DNA of 40,643 nucleotides from Paracoccaceae bacterium (GTDB lineage: Bacteria > Pseudomonadota > Alphaproteobacteria > Rhodobacterales > Rhodobacteraceae): contig JANSYF010000030.1 in the NCBI GenBank assembly GCA_024742575.1, positions 1 to 40,643 of the forward strand, written 5' to 3'. The notes beneath the pieces were generated by a model. It was given only the letters and a program-made list of their open reading frames with translations. It was not told the origin of the DNA and ran no database searches. The position numbers and the translations under genes are program-made. Below, one piece after another: positions 1 to 7,709 of this stretch; positions within the stretch are counted from its first letter, which is position 1, and each line of letters starts with the position of its first letter.

Positions 1-48
1 CTCAAGTTCCGCGCTCATTTCCGGTGCGGCAACGTCGTTAGTTGTCAT
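1..48 (-). CDS. phaC: Start of a poly(3-hydroxyalkanoate) synthase (PhaC), truncated by the window edge
   Basis: Only the first 16 codons are visible, reading leftward from an ATG at 48-46 (MTTNDVAAPEMSAELE) and open to the window edge. This fragment alone does not identify a family. I infer PhaC because the divergent neighbour is the PHB depolymerase phaZ and this head-to-head arrangement is usual in Rhodobacteraceae; a phasin gene would be the alternative. PhaC polymerises (R)-3-hydroxybutyryl-CoA into storage granules. A dyad resembling a PhaR operator lies between the two starts. Confidence 0.5.
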   Translation of the reverse strand, partial: MTTNDVAAPEMSAELE

Positions 49-72
49 GGCCAACTTTCCCCCCTATTCATG

Positions 73-83
73 CTGCCATGCAG
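73..83. promoter_or_regulatory. PhaR-like operator CTGC-N3-GCAG in the phaC/phaZ divergent promoter
   Basis: The dyad CTGCCATGCAG lies between the two divergent pha starts. It fits CTGC-N3-GCAG, the motif reported for PhaR, the polyhydroxybutyrate-responsive repressor of Rhodobacter and Paracoccus. Its position and the identity of the flanking genes support the call. Binding is inferred. Confidence 0.6.
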
Positions 84-158
84 AATACAGTCGCCTGCGG
101 TGGGAGGCAAAGCGACGAATTGGCCCGGTTGCCGGGTTAAGTTTAAGGAGACGCCTCT

Positions 159-1439
159 ATGCGCTACATGATGACCTACGATCTCATGGAAACGTTTCGC
201 AATACAAATCAATGGCTTGGCGCAACAGCGCGCACTATGGCGTCCTATCCCGCCTGGGCAATGCTGCCCAACCCTGCCATGCAGTGGATGGCCGCTTGGG
301 GTGAAGTGACCGAACGCACCTTCGAACGAATGGTCGCCAAACCCGACTGGGGGATTCGCACATTCACCCACGAAGACGGCAAGGATCACCTCGTCGAGGT
401 TAAGACTATAGTCGAACGTCCCTTCGGTGACCTGATCCACTTTGATGTGGTCGGCCGCGAAGAACAGCCCCGCAAGATCCTGCTGGTGGCGCCGATGTCG
501 GGTCACTATGCAACGCTCCTCCGTTCCACGGTGAAGTCCCTAATCGTGAACTGCGAAGTTTACGTGACAGACTGGCACAACGCCCGCGACATTCCCGTCA
601 GCGCCGGTAAGTTCGACGTCGAGGATTACACCCTCTACTTGATGGAATTCATGCGCGAGCTGGGCCCCGACACAAACGTCGTCGCCGTGTGCCAGCCCGT
701 GCCGTTGACGCTTGCCGCGACTGCGTACCTCGCGGAACTGGACCCGGACGCACAACCGCGAACGCTGACCCTGATCGGCGGCCCGGTTGACCCCGACGCA
801 ACCCCGACAGACGTGACCGACTTTGGCCGCCGCGCAACAATGGGCCAGCTCGAGGAAACCATGATCCAGCGCGTCGGCTTCAAATACCCGGGCGTGGGTC
901 GCATGGTCTATCCCGGTCTGCTCCAACTGGCCTCATTCATCTCGATGAATGGCGAACGCCACGGCGACGCGTTCTCGAACCAGATCCAGAAAGTGATGCG
1001 CGGCGACGCGTCGGATCATGATGCACACAACCGCTTCTATGATGAATATCTGGCGGTGATGGATATGCCGGCCGAGTTTTATCTCTCAACCGTCGAACGC
1101 ATCTTCAAGAATCGCGAAATTGCCAAAAACGATTTTGTCGTTGCCGGTCACAAGGTCGATTTCGGGGCCATCACCAAGGTTGCCGTAAAAACAGTCGAGG
1201 GCGAGAAAGACGATATCTCTGCGCCCGGCCAATGTCTCGCAGCCCTGAACCTTTGTACCGGCCTGCCAGACGACATGAAGGCCAGCCACGTCGAACCAGG
1301 TGCTGGCCACTACGGCATTTTCGCTGGCAAAAGCTGGCGCAACAACATCCGGCCAGTGGTACTCGATTTCATCGACAGCAATGCGGGCGGTCGCGCAAAG
1401 ACGAAAAAAGCGAAACCGGCGAACACCAACGCTGCTTGA
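159..1439 (+). CDS. phaZ: Intracellular polyhydroxybutyrate depolymerase
   Basis: This 426-residue protein of the PhaZ intracellular depolymerase family hydrolyses amorphous PHB in cytoplasmic granules, releasing hydroxybutyrate units. The lipase-box-like stretch VCQPVPL places the catalytic cysteine near residue 178, as in intracellular PhaZ enzymes of the Ralstonia PhaZ1 type, where Cys replaces Ser. The motif GAGHYGIFAG near the C terminus carries the likely catalytic His. There is no signal peptide, which fits a cytoplasmic enzyme. The chosen ATG has AAGGAG at 145-150, eight bases upstream. The C terminus is a Lys/Ala-rich tail. It diverges from phaC, with a PhaR-like site between them, and is followed by a strong hairpin. 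Confidence 0.92.
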   Translation: MRYMMTYDLMETFRNTNQWLGATARTMASYPAWAMLPNPAMQWMAAWGEVTERTFERMVAKPDWGIRTFTHEDGKDHLVEVKTIVERPFGDLIHFDVVGREEQPRKILLVAPMSGHYATLLRSTVKSLIVNCEVYVTDWHNARDIPVSAGKFDVEDYTLYLMEFMRELGPDTNVVAVCQPVPLTLAATAYLAELDPDAQPRTLTLIGGPVDPDATPTDVTDFGRRATMGQLEETMIQRVGFKYPGVGRMVYPGLLQLASFISMNGERHGDAFSNQIQKVMRGDASDHDAHNRFYDEYLAVMDMPAEFYLSTVERIFKNREIAKNDFVVAGHKVDFGAITKVAVKTVEGEKDDISAPGQCLAALNLCTGLPDDMKASHVEPGAGHYGIFAGKSWRNNIRPVVLDFIDSNAGGRAKTKKAKPANTNAA

Positions 1440-1443
1440 ACAA

Positions 1444-1475
1444 AAACGAGGCTGATCAAATGATCAGCCTCGTTT
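1444..1475 (+). terminator. Hairpin terminator after phaZ
   Basis: A perfect 15-bp inverted repeat (AAACGAGGCTGATCA and its complement) with AA at its centre begins five bases after the phaZ stop, and the T residues that end the stem form only a short T-run. It is a likely intrinsic terminator that separates phaZ from the arsenite transporter gene. Confidence 0.8.
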
Positions 1476-1543
1476 GCCTTCGACCCTAGGGCTGACTTGG
1501 TTCATACATCCTAAACATTTTATTTGGGCGAGTGATCAATCCA

Positions 1544-2551
1544 ATGGGCTCTTTCGAACGCTACCTATCGCTCTGGATCGCTCTGGCCATGGTTGCAGGT
1601 ATCGCACTTGGCATCGTTGCGCCTTGGCTGGTGAATGGGATCGCAGCTGCAGAAGTTGCCAGCGTGAACCTTGTTGTGGCCGTTTTGATCTGGGCCATGG
1701 TCTATCCGATGATGGTCGGCGTAGACCCGGCCAGCCTGAGCGGCGTCTTCAAACAACCCAAAGGTCTGGCGATCACACTGGTCGTCAATTGGTTGATAAA
1801 GCCCTTCACGATGGCCGCATTGGGCGTACTGTTCTTTGAGGTTGTCTTCGCCGATCTGATCGCGCCAGAGGATGCGCAGCAATATATTGCGGGTCTGATC
1901 CTTTTGGGCGCAGCCCCCTGCACGGCCATGGTGTTCGTCTGGTCTCAACTGACGCGCGGCGATGAAAGCTATACTCTACTGCAGGTGTCGGTAAACGACG
2001 TGGTGATGGTCTTTGCCTTCGCGCCCATCGTTGCCTTCCTACTTGGCGTCACTGACATTGTGGTGCCGTGGCAAACGCTTGTTCTTTCAGTTCTTCTGTT
2101 CGTGGCTTTACCGCTGGCCGCAGGACTATTCACCCGCATGCGCTTGGGTGATGAGACGCGGATCGCGGCCTTTCAAACTGCGGTCAAACCGTGGTCCATT
2201 GTCGGTTTGATTGCGACCGTCGTAATTCTTTTCGGTCTTCAAGGGCAGGTGATCCTAGACAGACCTGTTGTCATTGCGATGATCGCGGTCCCAATCCTTT
2301 TGCAATCCTACGGCATTTTCGCCTTGGCCTACGCCGCCGCTTACGCGCTTAAAGTGCCCCACCGCATCGCCGCACCTTGTGCGCTGATCGGCACGTCGAA
2401 CTTTTTCGAACTCGCGGTCGCCGTCGCGATCAGCCTGTTTGGATTAAACTCAGGCGCTGCATTGGCCACCGTTGTCGGGGTCCTTGTCGAAGTCCCGGTT
2501 ATGCTGTCACTTGTGGCGTTCGCCAATCGAACGAAATCGCGCTTCACCTGA
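1544..2551 (+). CDS. acr3: Arsenite efflux transporter of the ACR3 family
   Basis: This is a polytopic inner-membrane protein with about ten hydrophobic helices. It matches ACR3 (BASS superfamily) permeases, which export arsenite using the proton gradient. The hallmark [15 protein letters not shown] places the conserved Cys at about residue 126, and [18 protein letters not shown] carries the conserved Glu of a late helix. I take the ATG at 1544 (335 aa); an in-frame GTG at 1532 would add four residues. No arsR or arsC lies next to it, so it is an orphan ars gene here. A phosphatase-fold gene at 19.7 kb belongs to another operon and is not clear evidence for arsenate reduction. Confidence 0.9.
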   Translation: MGSFERYLSLWIALAMVAGIALGIVAPWLVNGIAAAEVASVNLVVAVLIWAMVYPMMVGVDPASLSGVFKQPKGLAITLVVNWLIKPFTMAALGVLFFEVVFADLIAPEDAQQYIAGLILLGAAPCTAMVFVWSQLTRGDESYTLLQVSVNDVVMVFAFAPIVAFLLGVTDIVVPWQTLVLSVLLFVALPLAAGLFTRMRLGDETRIAAFQTAVKPWSIVGLIATVVILFGLQGQVILDRPVVIAMIAVPILLQSYGIFALAYAAAYALKVPHRIAAPCALIGTSNFFELAVAVAISLFGLNSGAALATVVGVLVEVPVMLSLVAFANRTKSRFT

Positions 2552-2605
2552 CCACAGTCGTTCAGGATTGAACCCGCGATAGACACAGAATGATCAGCCG
2601 ACAGC

Positions 2606-3574
2606 CTATCTTTCAGCAGACCAAATCATGTCAATAAGCCTTTGCGTGCCTTGGCTGAACTCCAACGGACAGGGATACGCCGCCTCCGCCCGCACCGCAG
2701 CGCCAAACGCTTCGACCTGCCGCACATACTGGTTCACCCCCGGATAGCGACATACCTCAATCGGCCCCGATTTGCGCATCAGCCGAACCTCGGCATCGCC
2801 ATAGCCCAGCGGGTTGAACGGCACAGGCACTTCGATCACGCCTTCAGTGCCCTGAAAGGTCACCGATTGATAGCGCAGCATCCGCATCGACGTAAGCGAT
2901 GTCAGCGTGAACCCATCGAACTGAACCATCGCTTCGGCCCGAACCTCGACACCGTTCTCACGCCGAATATCCGCAAACAGCACCGACGTAGGCTCCTGCC
3001 CGGTCACATACCGCGTACAGCCCAGCGTATAGACCCCGATATCCGGCAGGCTACCGCCACCGGTTGCCACTGCGTTGCGAATATTCCCCGGATCACTGGA
3101 ATTGTCATAGGTAAAGGTCGCATTGACCCGCCTCAAATCGCCGATTGCCCCACCTTGTACCCAGTCTCGCACCTGCTGCCATTGCGGGTGATGCACAATC
3201 ATATAGGCCTCGGCCGCCACCAACCCGGTCTGATCCCTCAAGTCGATCAACCCGTCAATCTGATCGGCCTGCATGGCAATCGGCTTTTCGCACAACACAT
3301 GTTTACCGGCCTCAAGCGCCCGTCGCGTCCAATCCACATGCAATGAATTGGGCAGCGGGATATAGATCGCATCCACATCGGGATCGGCCAGTACCGCCTC
3401 ATAGCTGTCAACCACCCGCAACGCGCCATCCATCGCCTGAAAGGGCGCGGCCTTAGACGGGTCGGATGTCGCCAACACCGCCAAACGCGAATGACGTGCT
3501 GCATGAATCGCCGGGGCCATCTGCTCACGCGCGAATTTCGCTGCCCCTAGAATTCCCCATCGCAATTCTGTCAT
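2606..3574 (-). CDS. Gfo/Idh/MocA-family NAD(P)-dependent oxidoreductase
   Basis: A 322-residue cytoplasmic dehydrogenase with an N-terminal Rossmann fold (WGILGAAKFA, residues 5-14), the family signature EKP in HVLCEKPIAM near residue 97, and the C-terminal beta-sheet substrate domain (from about residue 125). The family oxidises or reduces sugars, inositols or trans-dihydrodiols with NAD(P). The sequence does not show which substrate is used here. The gene stands alone, convergent with acr3 and separated from rpoH by a terminator, so context gives no further clue. Confidence 0.88.
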   Translation of the reverse strand: MTELRWGILGAAKFAREQMAPAIHAARHSRLAVLATSDPSKAAPFQAMDGALRVVDSYEAVLADPDVDAIYIPLPNSLHVDWTRRALEAGKHVLCEKPIAMQADQIDGLIDLRDQTGLVAAEAYMIVHHPQWQQVRDWVQGGAIGDLRRVNATFTYDNSSDPGNIRNAVATGGGSLPDIGVYTLGCTRYVTGQEPTSVLFADIRRENGVEVRAEAMVQFDGFTLTSLTSMRMLRYQSVTFQGTEGVIEVPVPFNPLGYGDAEVRLMRKSGPIEVCRYPGVNQYVRQVEAFGAAVRAEAAYPCPLEFSQGTQRLIDMIWSAER

Positions 3575-3615
3575 GCCGGAACCTTCCTGTCTGTTTGCCC
3601 CGGCCTAACATGAAA

Positions 3616-3641
3616 AAACGCCGGGCGCAGGCCCGGCGTTT
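3616..3641 (-). terminator. Terminator of rpoH
   Basis: The 11-bp inverted repeat AAACGCCGGGC/GCCCGGCGTTT with a four-base loop is followed, reading leftward, by a run of T residues. It lies 24 bases after the rpoH stop and before the Gfo/Idh/MocA gene. Confidence 0.85.
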
Positions 3642-3665
3642 CAAATCTTGATCCATTCAGATCGC

Positions 3666-4562
3666 TTACATCACGGCCATCAGGCCTTGTTCCTTGGCAA
3701 GATCGCGCATCCGTTTCTGCAATTTCTCGAACGCGCGCACTTCGATCTGACGAATACGCTCTCGGCTCACGTCATACTGGCCCGACAAATCTTCAAGGGT
3801 GACCGGCTTTTCCGACAGGCGTCGCTGGGTCAGAATGTCCTTCTCGCGGTCATTCAAAACATCCATCGCCTGCACCAACATCGCCCGGCGCGCTTCAAGC
3901 TCGTCACGTTCTTCGTAATCGCCAGCCTGATCCGCACTCTCATCCTCAAGCCAGTCTTGCCACTGCATCGTGCCTTCGCCTTCGGACCCGACCGTCGCAT
4001 TCAACGACGCGTCGCCCCCGGACAGACGCCGATTCATCGAAATGACTTCGTCTTCGTTGACGCCGAGATCATGCGCGATTTTGGCCACGTGCTCGGGCCG
4101 CAGATCGCCATCTTCCAGCGCACCGATGCGCGACTTCGCTTTACGAAGGTTGAAGAACAGCTTTTTCTGCGCGCTTGTCGTGCCCAGCTTCACCAAGGAC
4201 CAGGACCGCAGGATATATTCCTGAATCGACGCACGGATCCACCACATTGCGTAGGTTGCCAGACGGAAACCCTTTTCGGGATCAAACCGTTTGACCGCCT
4301 GCATGAGACCAACATTCGCCTCGGAAATCACTTCGGCCTGCGGCAATCCGTAACCGCGGTAGCCCATGGCGATTTTAGCGGCAAGTCGCAGGTGACTCGT
4401 GACCATCTGGTGCGCGGCCTGCGTGTCCTCCTGCTCGACCCAGCGCTTGGCAAGCATGTATTCTTCTTCCGGTTCCAGAAGCGGAAACTTCCGAATTTCC
4501 TGCAAGTAACGGCTTAGTCCAGCTTCCGGTGACGGGGCCGGGAGATTCGCATAGTTGGCCAT
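3666..4562 (-). CDS. rpoH: RNA polymerase heat-shock sigma factor RpoH (sigma-32)
   Basis: This 298-residue sigma-70-family factor directs RNA polymerase to heat-shock and, in Rhodobacteraceae, oxidative-stress promoters. Region 2 includes GLMQAVKRFDPEKGFRLATY followed by WWIRASIQEYIL. The RpoH-box-like segment QKKLFFNLRKAKSRI lies near residues 130-145, and region 4 ends in the helix-turn-helix DVSRERIRQIEVRAFEKL. The ATG at 4562 has GGAGG about ten bases upstream. Rhodobacteraceae often encode two paralogues, RpoHI and RpoHII; I cannot firmly separate them, but the canonical length and RpoH box favour the RpoHI type. A promoter resembling RpoH's own consensus lies just upstream. Confidence 0.93.
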   Translation of the reverse strand: MANYANLPAPSPEAGLSRYLQEIRKFPLLEPEEEYMLAKRWVEQEDTQAAHQMVTSHLRLAAKIAMGYRGYGLPQAEVISEANVGLMQAVKRFDPEKGFRLATYAMWWIRASIQEYILRSWSLVKLGTTSAQKKLFFNLRKAKSRIGALEDGDLRPEHVAKIAHDLGVNEDEVISMNRRLSGGDASLNATVGSEGEGTMQWQDWLEDESADQAGDYEERDELEARRAMLVQAMDVLNDREKDILTQRRLSEKPVTLEDLSGQYDVSRERIRQIEVRAFEKLQKRMRDLAKEQGLMAVM

Positions 4563-4599
4563 ACCCTTGTCCCTCCAATGTTTACGGGCTTAACATCCA

Positions 4600-4627
4600 A
4601 TTTGGGAAGCAACCCGAAAATTTCAAG
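4600..4627 (-). promoter_or_regulatory. Heat-shock-type (sigma-32) promoter candidate for rpoH
   Basis: Reading leftward, CTTGAAA is followed by 14 bases and then CCCAAAT. This closely fits the sigma-32 consensus CTTGAAA-N11-15-CCCATnT. The predicted transcription start leaves a leader of about 30 bases before the rpoH ATG, suggesting autoregulation. Confidence 0.55.
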
Positions 4628-4715
4628 TATCTGCGTTTCGTTAAATCTAATTTAACGCACACCGACCCAGTTGTAAGTGGCGTGTCAGTGCGCTCACGCA
4701 CATGGGACCATTGTT

Positions 4716-5741
4716 TCAGCCACGCAAACTTGTGATCAGGTGTTCCATGTCCTCGGGTAACGCGGCTTCAAAGCGGATGGTTTCACCACTCACCGGATGC
4801 TCAAACCCAAGCACGGCCGCATGCAGCGCCTGACGGTCAAACCCTGCCAAAAGTGCCATCGCCGCATCGGGCAAAGCCCCCTTGGCGACTTTGCGCCGCC
4901 CACCATAAACCGGATCGCCGATCAAGCCGTGTCCGGCATGCGCCATATGCACCCGGATTTGATGGGTCCGTCCGGTTTCCAGTCGACACTCCACTAGCGA
5001 CACCTGCGCTGGTGTGCCGAACACCTCCAACACCCGCGCCCGCGTAATCGCGTGTTTACCTTGACCAAAGAACACTGCCTGCCGCTGCCGGTCGGTCTTG
5101 TGCCGTGCAAGATCACTGGTGATTTTGATCACCGCCCCCGGCTCAATCGACACACCACGTACGCCGCGCAACCGCGGATCGCCCGGGTCGGGATGGCCAT
5201 GCACCAACGCTTGATACAGCCGCTCCACAGTATGCGCAGCAAACTGATCCGCCAGCCCGTGATGCGCACGGTCCGATTTGGCAATCACCAATAACCCGCT
5301 GGTATCCTTGTCGATCCGGTGCACGATACCGGGCCGCCCAACGCCGCCCACCCCCGACAGCTTACCGCCGAAATGATGCAACAGTGCATTGACCAAGGTG
5401 CCAGACGGCGTGCCGGGTGCGGGATGCACAACCATGCCAGCAGGTTTCATGACCACGATCAGGTCGTCATCTTCGAACCGCACATCCAGAGGCAGATCTT
5501 CTGCTTCGATATGGCTTTCTGTGACTTCGGGCAGAGCAATCTCGATCACGTCGCCCTCGGCCACGCTTGTCTTGGGGTTCGTCACCACCGCGCCCGCGTG
5601 CCGCACGGCACCTTGGTCGATCAGCTTGGCCAGCCGTGTCCGCGACAGCGCCGCATCCTCTGGCACGTCGCGCGCCAAGGCCTTATCAAGGCGCGGCGGC
5701 GGCTCGGCCCCGATGGTCACGCGCAAGATGGAGTCAGACAT
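4716..5741 (-). CDS. RluA-family rRNA pseudouridine synthase (RluC/RluD type)
   Basis: A 341-residue enzyme that isomerises uridine to pseudouridine, probably in 23S rRNA. An N-terminal S4 RNA-binding domain (about residues 15-60, RLDKALARD through IDQGAVRH) is followed by the RluA catalytic domain. The signature HRIDKDTSGLLVIAK gives catalytic Asp144, and GRTHQIRVHMAHAGHGLIGD is the second conserved block. I choose the ATG at 5741; the longer frame would start with TTG. The RluC versus RluD assignment is not settled by sequence reading. Its start codon overlaps, on the opposite strand, the start of the DUF6476 gene. rpoH lies downstream on the same strand after 153 bases. Confidence 0.9.
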   Translation of the reverse strand: MSDSILRVTIGAEPPPRLDKALARDVPEDAALSRTRLAKLIDQGAVRHAGAVVTNPKTSVAEGDVIEIALPEVTESHIEAEDLPLDVRFEDDDLIVVMKPAGMVVHPAPGTPSGTLVNALLHHFGGKLSGVGGVGRPGIVHRIDKDTSGLLVIAKSDRAHHGLADQFAAHTVERLYQALVHGHPDPGDPRLRGVRGVSIEPGAVIKITSDLARHKTDRQRQAVFFGQGKHAITRARVLEVFGTPAQVSLVECRLETGRTHQIRVHMAHAGHGLIGDPVYGGRRKVAKGALPDAAMALLAGFDRQALHAAVLGFEHPVSGETIRFEAALPEDMEHLITSLRG

Positions 5742-6045
5742 GGACAACGCCCCCGAAGATCAGGCCCCCGAACCGGCCAACCTGCGATTCCTGCGGCGGC
5801 TGGTGACGGTGCTGACCGCTACTATGATCGCGGGGGTCATACTCATCGTGGCGCTGATTGTCATCCGTTACAATCAAAGTGCCACACCCCTGCCCGACAA
5901 AATCACCCTACCCGGCGGTACAACCGCAACCGCATTCACCCAAGCGCGCAATTGGTACGCCGTGGTGACCGAAGACGATCAAATCCTGATCTTCGCCCGC
6001 GACACAGGCCGCCTGCTCCAAACCATCAACATCGAAACAGAGTGA
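5740..6045 (+). CDS. DUF6476-type small membrane protein
   Basis: A 101-residue protein with a short acidic, proline-containing N terminus, one transmembrane helix (about residues 18-43, with many V, I, A and L), and a C-terminal domain of about 60 residues that should face the periplasm (PGGTTATAFTQARNWYAVVT). It resembles the Rhodobacteraceae family DUF6476; its function is unknown. The start is the ATG at 5740 with GGAG at 5730-5733; an ATG at 5728 is in frame but would precede that ribosome site. The gene diverges from the pseudouridine synthase with start codons sharing CATG, and tRNA-His lies immediately downstream on the opposite strand. Confidence 0.75.
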   Translation: MDNAPEDQAPEPANLRFLRRLVTVLTATMIAGVILIVALIVIRYNQSATPLPDKITLPGGTTATAFTQARNWYAVVTEDDQILIFARDTGRLLQTINIETE

Positions 6046-6048
6046 GGA

Positions 6049-6125
6049 TGGTACCGACACCCCGGCTCGAACGGGGGACCTCTTGATCCACAATCAAGCG
6101 CTCTAACCTACTGAGCTATGTCGGC
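6049..6125 (-). tRNA. tRNA-His (GUG anticodon)
   Basis: A cloverleaf can be drawn on the minus strand: acceptor GCCGACA pairs with TGTCGGT (one G-U at 1-72), the anticodon stem is CTTGA/TCAAG around loop TTGTGGA, the T-arm has TTCGAGC, and CCA is encoded. The discriminator is A73 and the base before position 1 is T, so neither G-1 nor C73 is present. This is the known alphaproteobacterial tRNA-His exception. Confidence 0.95.
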
Positions 6126-6177
6126 ACTGAGGGGCGAAATAACGGGACGGTCCGGCCTTTGCAAGACCCATCTGCCG

Positions 6178-6663
6178 CTAGAATGTGACTTCCCACGCCT
6201 GTTCCACCAGATCAACGCCAAAGCTGTGCACCGACTTGGAAGATGAACACTTCCAGCCGTTCGCCTGGTACAGTGCGCAGGCCACTTGGTGGCTTTCATG
6301 CGTCCAAAGCTGCATCTTTGCATAGCCACGTTTCCGCGCGAATCCCATGCAGGTGTTCAGCATCTGTCTGCCCACGCCAATGCCCCGCGCTTCGGGCGAC
6401 AAAAGAAACAAACGCAGCTTGGCCGTTCGGTCGTCCAGCCTGACGCAAAATATGCTGCCCAAACGCGCTCCATCGCTCGTCGCAACCCATCCGCGTTCAC
6501 AAATCGGGTCGTGCCCTGCCTCAAAATCCCGCAGGATTGTCGCCACCAGCGGTGCAAATGTGTCGTCGAAACCTTCTGCTTCGGCATAAAGGCGACCGTG
6601 CAAATCGACCAACCAATCGAAATCGTCCGGACCATAATGGCGTAGTGTAATACCTTCAGGCAT
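6178..6663 (-). CDS. GNAT-family N-acetyltransferase
   Basis: A 161-residue protein with the acetyl-CoA-binding motif A, RGIGVGRQML (about residues 100-109), followed by beta-strand MQLWTHESHQVACALYQANGWK, typical of GNAT enzymes. These transfer an acetyl group from acetyl-CoA to an amine; the substrate here is unknown. I take the ATG at 6663 (MPEGITLRHY), which begins where GNAT homology begins. An extension to 6795 is possible but would run against the divergent DUF6324 gene. In related proteins this fold is sometimes fused to MarR regulators; no such domain is present. Confidence 0.85.
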   Translation of the reverse strand: MPEGITLRHYGPDDFDWLVDLHGRLYAEAEGFDDTFAPLVATILRDFEAGHDPICERGWVATSDGARLGSIFCVRLDDRTAKLRLFLLSPEARGIGVGRQMLNTCMGFARKRGYAKMQLWTHESHQVACALYQANGWKCSSSKSVHSFGVDLVEQAWEVTF

Positions 6664-6753
6664 GACGACACTCTGCCCCCGCTCTGTCTTGCAAAACAAG
6701 CCCCCCGGCGCTATGGCCCGTGTCCTGACCTTCAATCCCGCCGGAGACCTGTC

Positions 6754-6948
6754 ATGGGCATCAACACCGAACGCGACATCGAAGCCAACCTGCAAATCGG
6801 CCCGACCGATGTGGGCATGGTGCGCCTGTTCGTGCTGGCAGACGGCCTTGAAATCCCGATGGACTTCTCCCCCGAAGAGGCCGACGAGATTGCCGAGGAA
6901 ATCCGCCTCGCTGCTACAGCAGCCCGCAAGGTTAAACCAAAGCGCTAA
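6754..6948 (+). CDS. DUF6324-type small protein
   Basis: A 64-residue soluble protein (MGINTERDIEANLQIG at the N terminus) with the acidic helix SPEEADEIAEEIRLAA and a basic C terminus. It resembles the small Rhodobacteraceae family DUF6324, of unknown function. It has no membrane segment or metal-binding cysteines. The gene diverges from the GNAT gene and converges with mmcB, 16 bases between stops. Confidence 0.75.
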   Translation: MGINTERDIEANLQIGPTDVGMVRLFVLADGLEIPMDFSPEEADEIAEEIRLAATAARKVKPKR

Positions 6949-6964
6949 TCCGTCGCCAGCGTCA

Positions 6965-7444
6965 CTAGGCCCAAGCGTTTAGCTGTGCGTCTGGATCGCG
7001 CAATGCATGCAATCGCCGTGCTGCGTGCTGCGCGAATTTGCGGATCAGTTTGTTCCTACGCGCTGCCGCCAGCTTGTCGTCAGGTGCCATGCGCACGATT
7101 TCCGCGTCATAGCCATCTGCTATAATCAAACCGGTTTTGACCGGTAGCAGTTCGGATGGAAACTCCAGATCGACCGCCCAGAAATATCGGTCACACCAGT
7201 CAAGATAGCCCTCCCACTTCTGATCCGACTGGAAATCCGCCCGAGAAGATTTGCATTCGACGATCCAGATCTCGCCTTTTGGCCCTAACGCCATCACATC
7301 GACCCGAAGACCGCGATCCGGCACGAATTCTTCGATCACCGAAAACCCGTGGCTGGCAAGGTGGCGACACACCCCGCGCGCCAGAACTTGTCCGGGCTGC
7401 AAATCGGCACCTGTGCCGATACGCTGATCAGGTAAGAAAGTCAT
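6965..7444 (-). CDS. mmcB: MmcB-family DNA repair protein
   Basis: A 159-residue protein of the MmcB family, which has a restriction-endonuclease-like core: VDVMALGPKGEIWIVECKSS gives a D-x(n)-ExK arrangement at about residues 60-80. In Caulobacter, MmcB belongs to the SOS response and contributes to mitomycin C resistance. I choose the ATG at 7444 (MTFLPDQR) over an upstream one at 7474, which would overlap the operator. An alphaproteobacterial LexA box 13 bases upstream supports both the start and SOS control. Confidence 0.88.
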   Translation of the reverse strand: MTFLPDQRIGTGADLQPGQVLARGVCRHLASHGFSVIEEFVPDRGLRVDVMALGPKGEIWIVECKSSRADFQSDQKWEGYLDWCDRYFWAVDLEFPSELLPVKTGLIIADGYDAEIVRMAPDDKLAAARRNKLIRKFAQHAARRLHALRDPDAQLNAWA

Positions 7445-7457
7445 ACCCAACACACAT

Positions 7458-7472
7458 GAACAAAGTGTGAAC
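7458..7472 (-). promoter_or_regulatory. LexA (SOS) box upstream of mmcB
   Basis: Reading leftward the sequence is GTTC-ACACTTT-GTTC, an exact match to the alphaproteobacterial LexA operator GTTC-N7-GTTC. It lies 13 bases before the mmcB start, so LexA would block transcription start or early elongation. Confidence 0.85.
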
Positions 7473-7511
7473 AAAAATCAAGAGATCTGCGCGCCTGACC
7501 CGAAATACCCC

Positions 7512-7540
7512 TTGCCAGAACCCTGTATCGCGCCTACCTC
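7512..7540 (+). promoter_or_regulatory. Probable housekeeping promoter of the 6S RNA gene
   Basis: TTGCCA (7512-7517) and a weak -10, TACCTC (7535-7540), are separated by 17 bases. The predicted start at about 7547 coincides with the 5' strand of the 6S closing stem. Confidence 0.45.
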
Positions 7541-7547
7541 ACCAACA

Positions 7548-7707
7548 GGCGGGTTTCTACGCTTCTCGTGACAGGTTGCATTCCGGTGGCCTTAAGCAAT
7601 TCCGAGGGAGTTGGCTCTGTCCGGGCCCTGGTCCGGTTACCCGACGCCCACCTGTATATACAGGTCCTCGGGAATGAGAGAACCGCACGGTTGCCGTGGT
7701 TCCCGCC
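7548..7707 (+). ncRNA. ssrS: 6S RNA
   Basis: This 160-base segment can fold as one long interrupted rod, the 6S shape: closing stem GGCGGG/CCCGCC at the two ends, then nested TTCTC/GAGAA, CATTCC/GGAATG and CCGAGG/CCTCGG, a central open region, and a 3'-side hairpin CACGG-TTG-CCGTG. The inner arm includes the palindrome ACCTGTATATACAGGT. 6S RNA mimics an open promoter and sequesters the housekeeping RNA polymerase in stationary phase. There is no open reading frame of note here. The call rests on recalled resemblance to alphaproteobacterial 6S RNAs and on this fold. Confidence 0.72.
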
Positions 7708-7709
7708 GC

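Noticed and set aside
3648..4517. A 289-codon open frame antisense to rpoH
   Set aside because: rpoH on the minus strand has every expected motif; the plus-strand frame shows none.
6664..6795. N-terminal extension of the GNAT protein by 44 residues
   Set aside because: The extra residues do not resemble a GNAT domain and would overlap the start of the divergent DUF6324 gene; the ATG at 6663 is a better start.
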